A stretch of 64,000 bases of DNA from Parus major (taxonomy: Eukaryota > Chordata > Aves > Passeriformes > Paridae), in contig NC_031778.1 of assembly GCF_001522545.3 (NCBI RefSeq), positions 23,248,611 to 23,312,610 on the forward strand, read 5' to 3'. Below are positions 60,931-64,000 of the stretch, one piece after another. Position numbers and translations under genes: made by a program. The first letter of the stretch is position 1, and every line of letters begins with the position of its first letter. The notes beneath the pieces were generated by a model that was not told where the DNA came from, did not search any database, and was given only the letters and a program-made list of their open reading frames with translations.

Positions 60931-62208
60931 GATTTTTAAAATTTATTTATTTTATTTTATTTTAATTTTATTTATTGTTTATAGGTATGCAGATTGACTG
61001 TGAGGGATGTTTATCCTCCAATCCTTGTTGTGCCAAGGCAGCTGGAGGTGGGAGAGCTTGTTGCAGTAACTTCCTGCTCCCATTTTGTAAAGGTTGCTTG
61101 AAACTTTGCCCTGAAAGTGAAATTCATCAATTTTTCAAATTGCCCATAGAGGGGGAAAAAAGTGTGGATTTATCTTGGCTGAATAATTCATGGCTCCCTG
61201 GATGTGATCCTGATGCACTGCAGCTTTTCCCACTGCAGGGCCGACTTCTCCAGGCTGCTGTAGCTGCAGGGCATTGATCTGGATGAAATGGAAACACAAC
61301 TTGGAGACAAAAAAAACCACCCCAAAGTTTAGCCAAGAGATGAGAAAGGGCAGAAAGAGGCTGAGGCTGCAGCTGGATCCAGTTCATTCCTGCTTTTTTT
61401 TTGGGATGTGCAGCGCTGTTGCCTGTCCTCTCCTGGTTCTCCCAGCTGGTGTTTGCAGCCCTTGCTTGGCTGACAGAAGATGAGTGGAATGAGAACAATT
61501 TCTGATGTCAGGGAACGCCCTGAAACCTGTTCAGAGGCTGCTGAACTCCTGGGTGTCAATCCAGCAAAACAAAACCACGAGACAAAACCCAGCTGAGCAA
61601 AGGTTGGTGCCTTGTGGAAGAAAAGGTGGAGATTTCTGTAGCAAAAATTTTTAAAAAAAATAATTAATTTAATGCAAATTAAAAATTAATTCAAATGAAA
61701 CAGTTCAAAGGAACCACTGTGATGCTTCCCCAGCTACAAAGAACAAGAGGTCCCAGTGAAAATTTGCCATTTGAAGCTGCCCATCCACAGAATTTATCAG
61801 AGCCAAATGTCAGGAGTTGAAGTCAAGACCACGTAGGGGATGAAAAACCTGAGGGCATTACTGGTTTTTAGGTCTGCTAGTCAAGAGGGTCTGGAAGATT
61901 AGTTATTTTAAATTATTCCAAGTGAAAAATGGAATTAGCACGTGAGAGGCCGAGCTTTTGCCACGTAGCTGCCACCAAAATGGGGTGGTGATCCCAAAAC
62001 CTCCCCTCACCCATCCTTTCTGGTGGAAACCACAGCTTGATTCCTGAATGTTTTGAGTAGCTGTTGTAAACACAAACCTTTGAAATCATTTTTGTATTGT
62101 TGGATTTATTAGCCCCCATCTGGAATTAATCTCGTCTTAAGATACGAATTCTCCTCAGAGAAATAATGCAGTTTAATTTTTAAAACGTGGATGTGATCAT
62201 ATTAATTT

Positions 62209-62263
62209 TATACTCATTTCATACTCGCTTTATACTCATTTCATACTCACTTCATACTCATTT
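62209..62263. repeat. 11-bp tandem repeat, five units
   Basis: Five consecutive 11-mers of the form TATACTCATTT or CATACTC(A/G)CTT fill exactly 55 bp. They are slightly diverged from one another. Confidence 0.95.
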
Positions 62264-64000
62264 TATTGTCCTACTCTGATCATTTGAGCTTTCTCAATGC
62301 CAATAAATAACTGGGTTTTCTTGTAACGCTTTAGTGTTGTGAGGTAATGACCATCCTGTGGCAAATATTGATTGCACAGCTCAGTGCACGTTGCCTTTTT
62401 GAAAAGTTAACGTTTGAAAGTTTCAATTATTTCCATATTGAAGGAAGGTCAAAAAGAAGAGAAAATTCTGAAGTATAAAAGCTGATAATCTCTAATAACT
62501 TCAGGTTTTCAGTCTCAATTTGATTCTTACTTACTGTACCAAAACCACGTTGTTATTACTGTTTTCAGTTTCTGAACCACCCTGTAGAAATCATGCAGAT
62601 GAAACTTTTTAATTTTTAATTTTTAATTTAATTTTTCTTTAATCAACTGAGCAGCTGAGTTGCAAGCAAACACCTCATTCCAAGACCTATGGAAAAACAC
62701 TTTTTGGGAATGACCATCCCAGCTGTGATGCAAACTGGAGGAATTTCCTATCAGAGCAAGTCTGCCTGCAAATTAATCCTTTTTTTTTTATAAGTATACA
62801 AATGGAAACAAACCCCCTCTGTAATTTGATAATATTTTGACTAGACAAGCAGTTTCCTTAGCAGTCCAATATAAATAAATACCAGAATTGCTGTTCCAGG
62901 AGGTGTTTGCAGCAGGATCTCTTTGGGATGAGCCCTTGCTCCTTGTTTTTCCTGGCAGAATTAATGGGATGTTATTCCCCATCTTCTTTTTTTGCTTTCT
63001 CCTGCATAAAAACCTTCCTGGTTGTGTGCAGCCCTCATCCTCTGATGGATTAGGGAGAAAATTTCTGTATTTTGGAAACACCTCCAGTGTCCTGAGCGTG
63101 TGACAACACATCCCAGTGATGGTCACAAATAAACCCTCCCTTGGGCTGCCTTGCCAGGGAGAAAATATTCTTTATGGTGCATAAAATCCACTTGGTATTC
63201 TTTAAAAATGCATGAAATGAAATAGGTATTTCTCCCAAGGCAGGGTTTTTATCCAGAGAAATAAATGCTTTCCAAGAAATGCTCTTTGCTTTCCCTGCCG
63301 TGGAGAAAACCTGCGGCAGGAATGCTCGGGTATTAGTGAAAATAAAAAGTTCATATGTCTGAATTTTGGAGTTAAAACATTTGAAACAGGAAAACTTCAA
63401 TAAGGTAAACACATGGATTGTGATGGCTCTTTTGGAGGAGAGGGTTTTCTTTTTTAAAAAAGAAGAAAAAACGATGGAAAAGCATTTCAGTACAGGACAA
63501 GTGTAAAACCCCCGAGTCCAGCTCGGGTTATTCCAGGTGTCACCAGGAAATTCCCCCCATTTCCAGCCTCCTGCTTTGGATTTACAGTCAGGGAGAAATT
63601 CCTTCCCAAGCTCATCAAAAATAGCTCCAACCACTCTGTATTTTCAGATTGCAGAGGTTCCACTAGATTGACATTTAATTTACCTGCACTAAATTACTTT
63701 GCATCAACACACAGCTCTTAAAAATCCTCTAGTGTAGGATTCATCCCATTCCTACCCTTTTCCTGCCTGCCCTGCTCCTACTCCTATTTTTTTTGGCCAC
63801 TCAAAACACTTCAGCTAAACTTTTCTCTCTCTGCTAGGTTAATTCTCCGTGGATTTTGCTTCCTCCACTGTGCTAAAAAAAAAAAATAAATGGGGGGATG
63901 GCATTCCTAATTCCACAATTCCCCATGGTGCTGTCCTAATAAAAACCCAGCAGGGCAGACTTGAAATGAGGTTGGTTTATGCAGGTGGGTTGGCACTGCC

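Larger units (their letters stand above)
47106..64000 (+). other. PPM1L: PPM1L intron 1 (continues beyond the window)
   Basis: No further PPM1L exon (the sequence following the GHGGE motif or the downstream catalytic motifs) is seen in any frame, in keeping with the very long first intron known in mammals. It contains a CR1 fragment at 52540-52695, a TTC microsatellite, a polypurine minisatellite, a 667-N gap, a short CR1 remnant at 60853-60930 and an 11-bp repeat. The 5' part (47106-48900) stays GC-rich and includes a long minus-strand open frame (47490-48227) that resembles no protein I know. Confidence 0.8.

Noticed and set aside
1..64000. CRISPR arrays, bacterial operons, tRNA or rRNA genes
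   Set aside because: Nothing with regular spacer structure, no tRNA cloverleaf boxes or rRNA signatures were recognised; the gene structures are eukaryotic.

Overview
This is an intron-rich vertebrate nuclear window, most likely from a bird. At least ten fragments of chicken-repeat-1 (CR1) type LINEs lie on both strands, one ERV-type solo LTR is present, there are no primate or rodent SINEs, introns are compact, and promoters sit in CpG islands. A passerine is my guess from the look of the CR1 and LTR copies, but I cannot name the species. Four assembly gaps are present (1026-1125, 31555-31830, 46376-46574, 55775-56441).

Four protein-coding loci can be supported. From left to right: SPTSSB (+, coding exon 2892-3128), a small subunit of serine palmitoyltransferase. 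NMD3 (+, 14138-20943) is complete, with 15 coding exons giving a 504-residue 60S ribosome export adaptor. A second, divergent SPTSSB-family gene (-, 27213-27455) has the same one-coding-exon architecture and a plausible non-coding first exon ending at 28793. Coding exon 1 of PPM1L (+, 46707-47105) is followed by intron 1, which fills the rest of the window. The remaining sequence is intergenic or intronic, with CR1 fragments, the LTR, AT-rich low-complexity arrays, a G-rich minisatellite, a polypurine minisatellite and a promoter-proximal minisatellite in front of NMD3.

The most interesting point is the second SPTSSB-like gene. It lies 3' of NMD3 on the opposite strand, which as I recall is where mammals carry their only SPTSSB. 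The copy that looks more like SPTSSB lies on the other side of NMD3. The divergent copy keeps the EPWE core but has leucine at position 25, where SPTSSB has valine and SPTSSA has methionine at the matching site. That residue is known to set the acyl-CoA chain length used by the enzyme, so this may be a third specificity class of SPT small subunit.

Three of the four genes touch sphingolipid metabolism: two SPT small subunits, and PPM1L, an ER phosphatase reported to dephosphorylate the ceramide transporter CERT. NMD3 is a housekeeping ribosome-export gene. PPM1L shows extra regulatory features: two inverted ZNF143-type promoter motifs, two upstream ATGs (one overlapping the main frame), a weak start context, and a probable GC-AG splice donor after exon 1.
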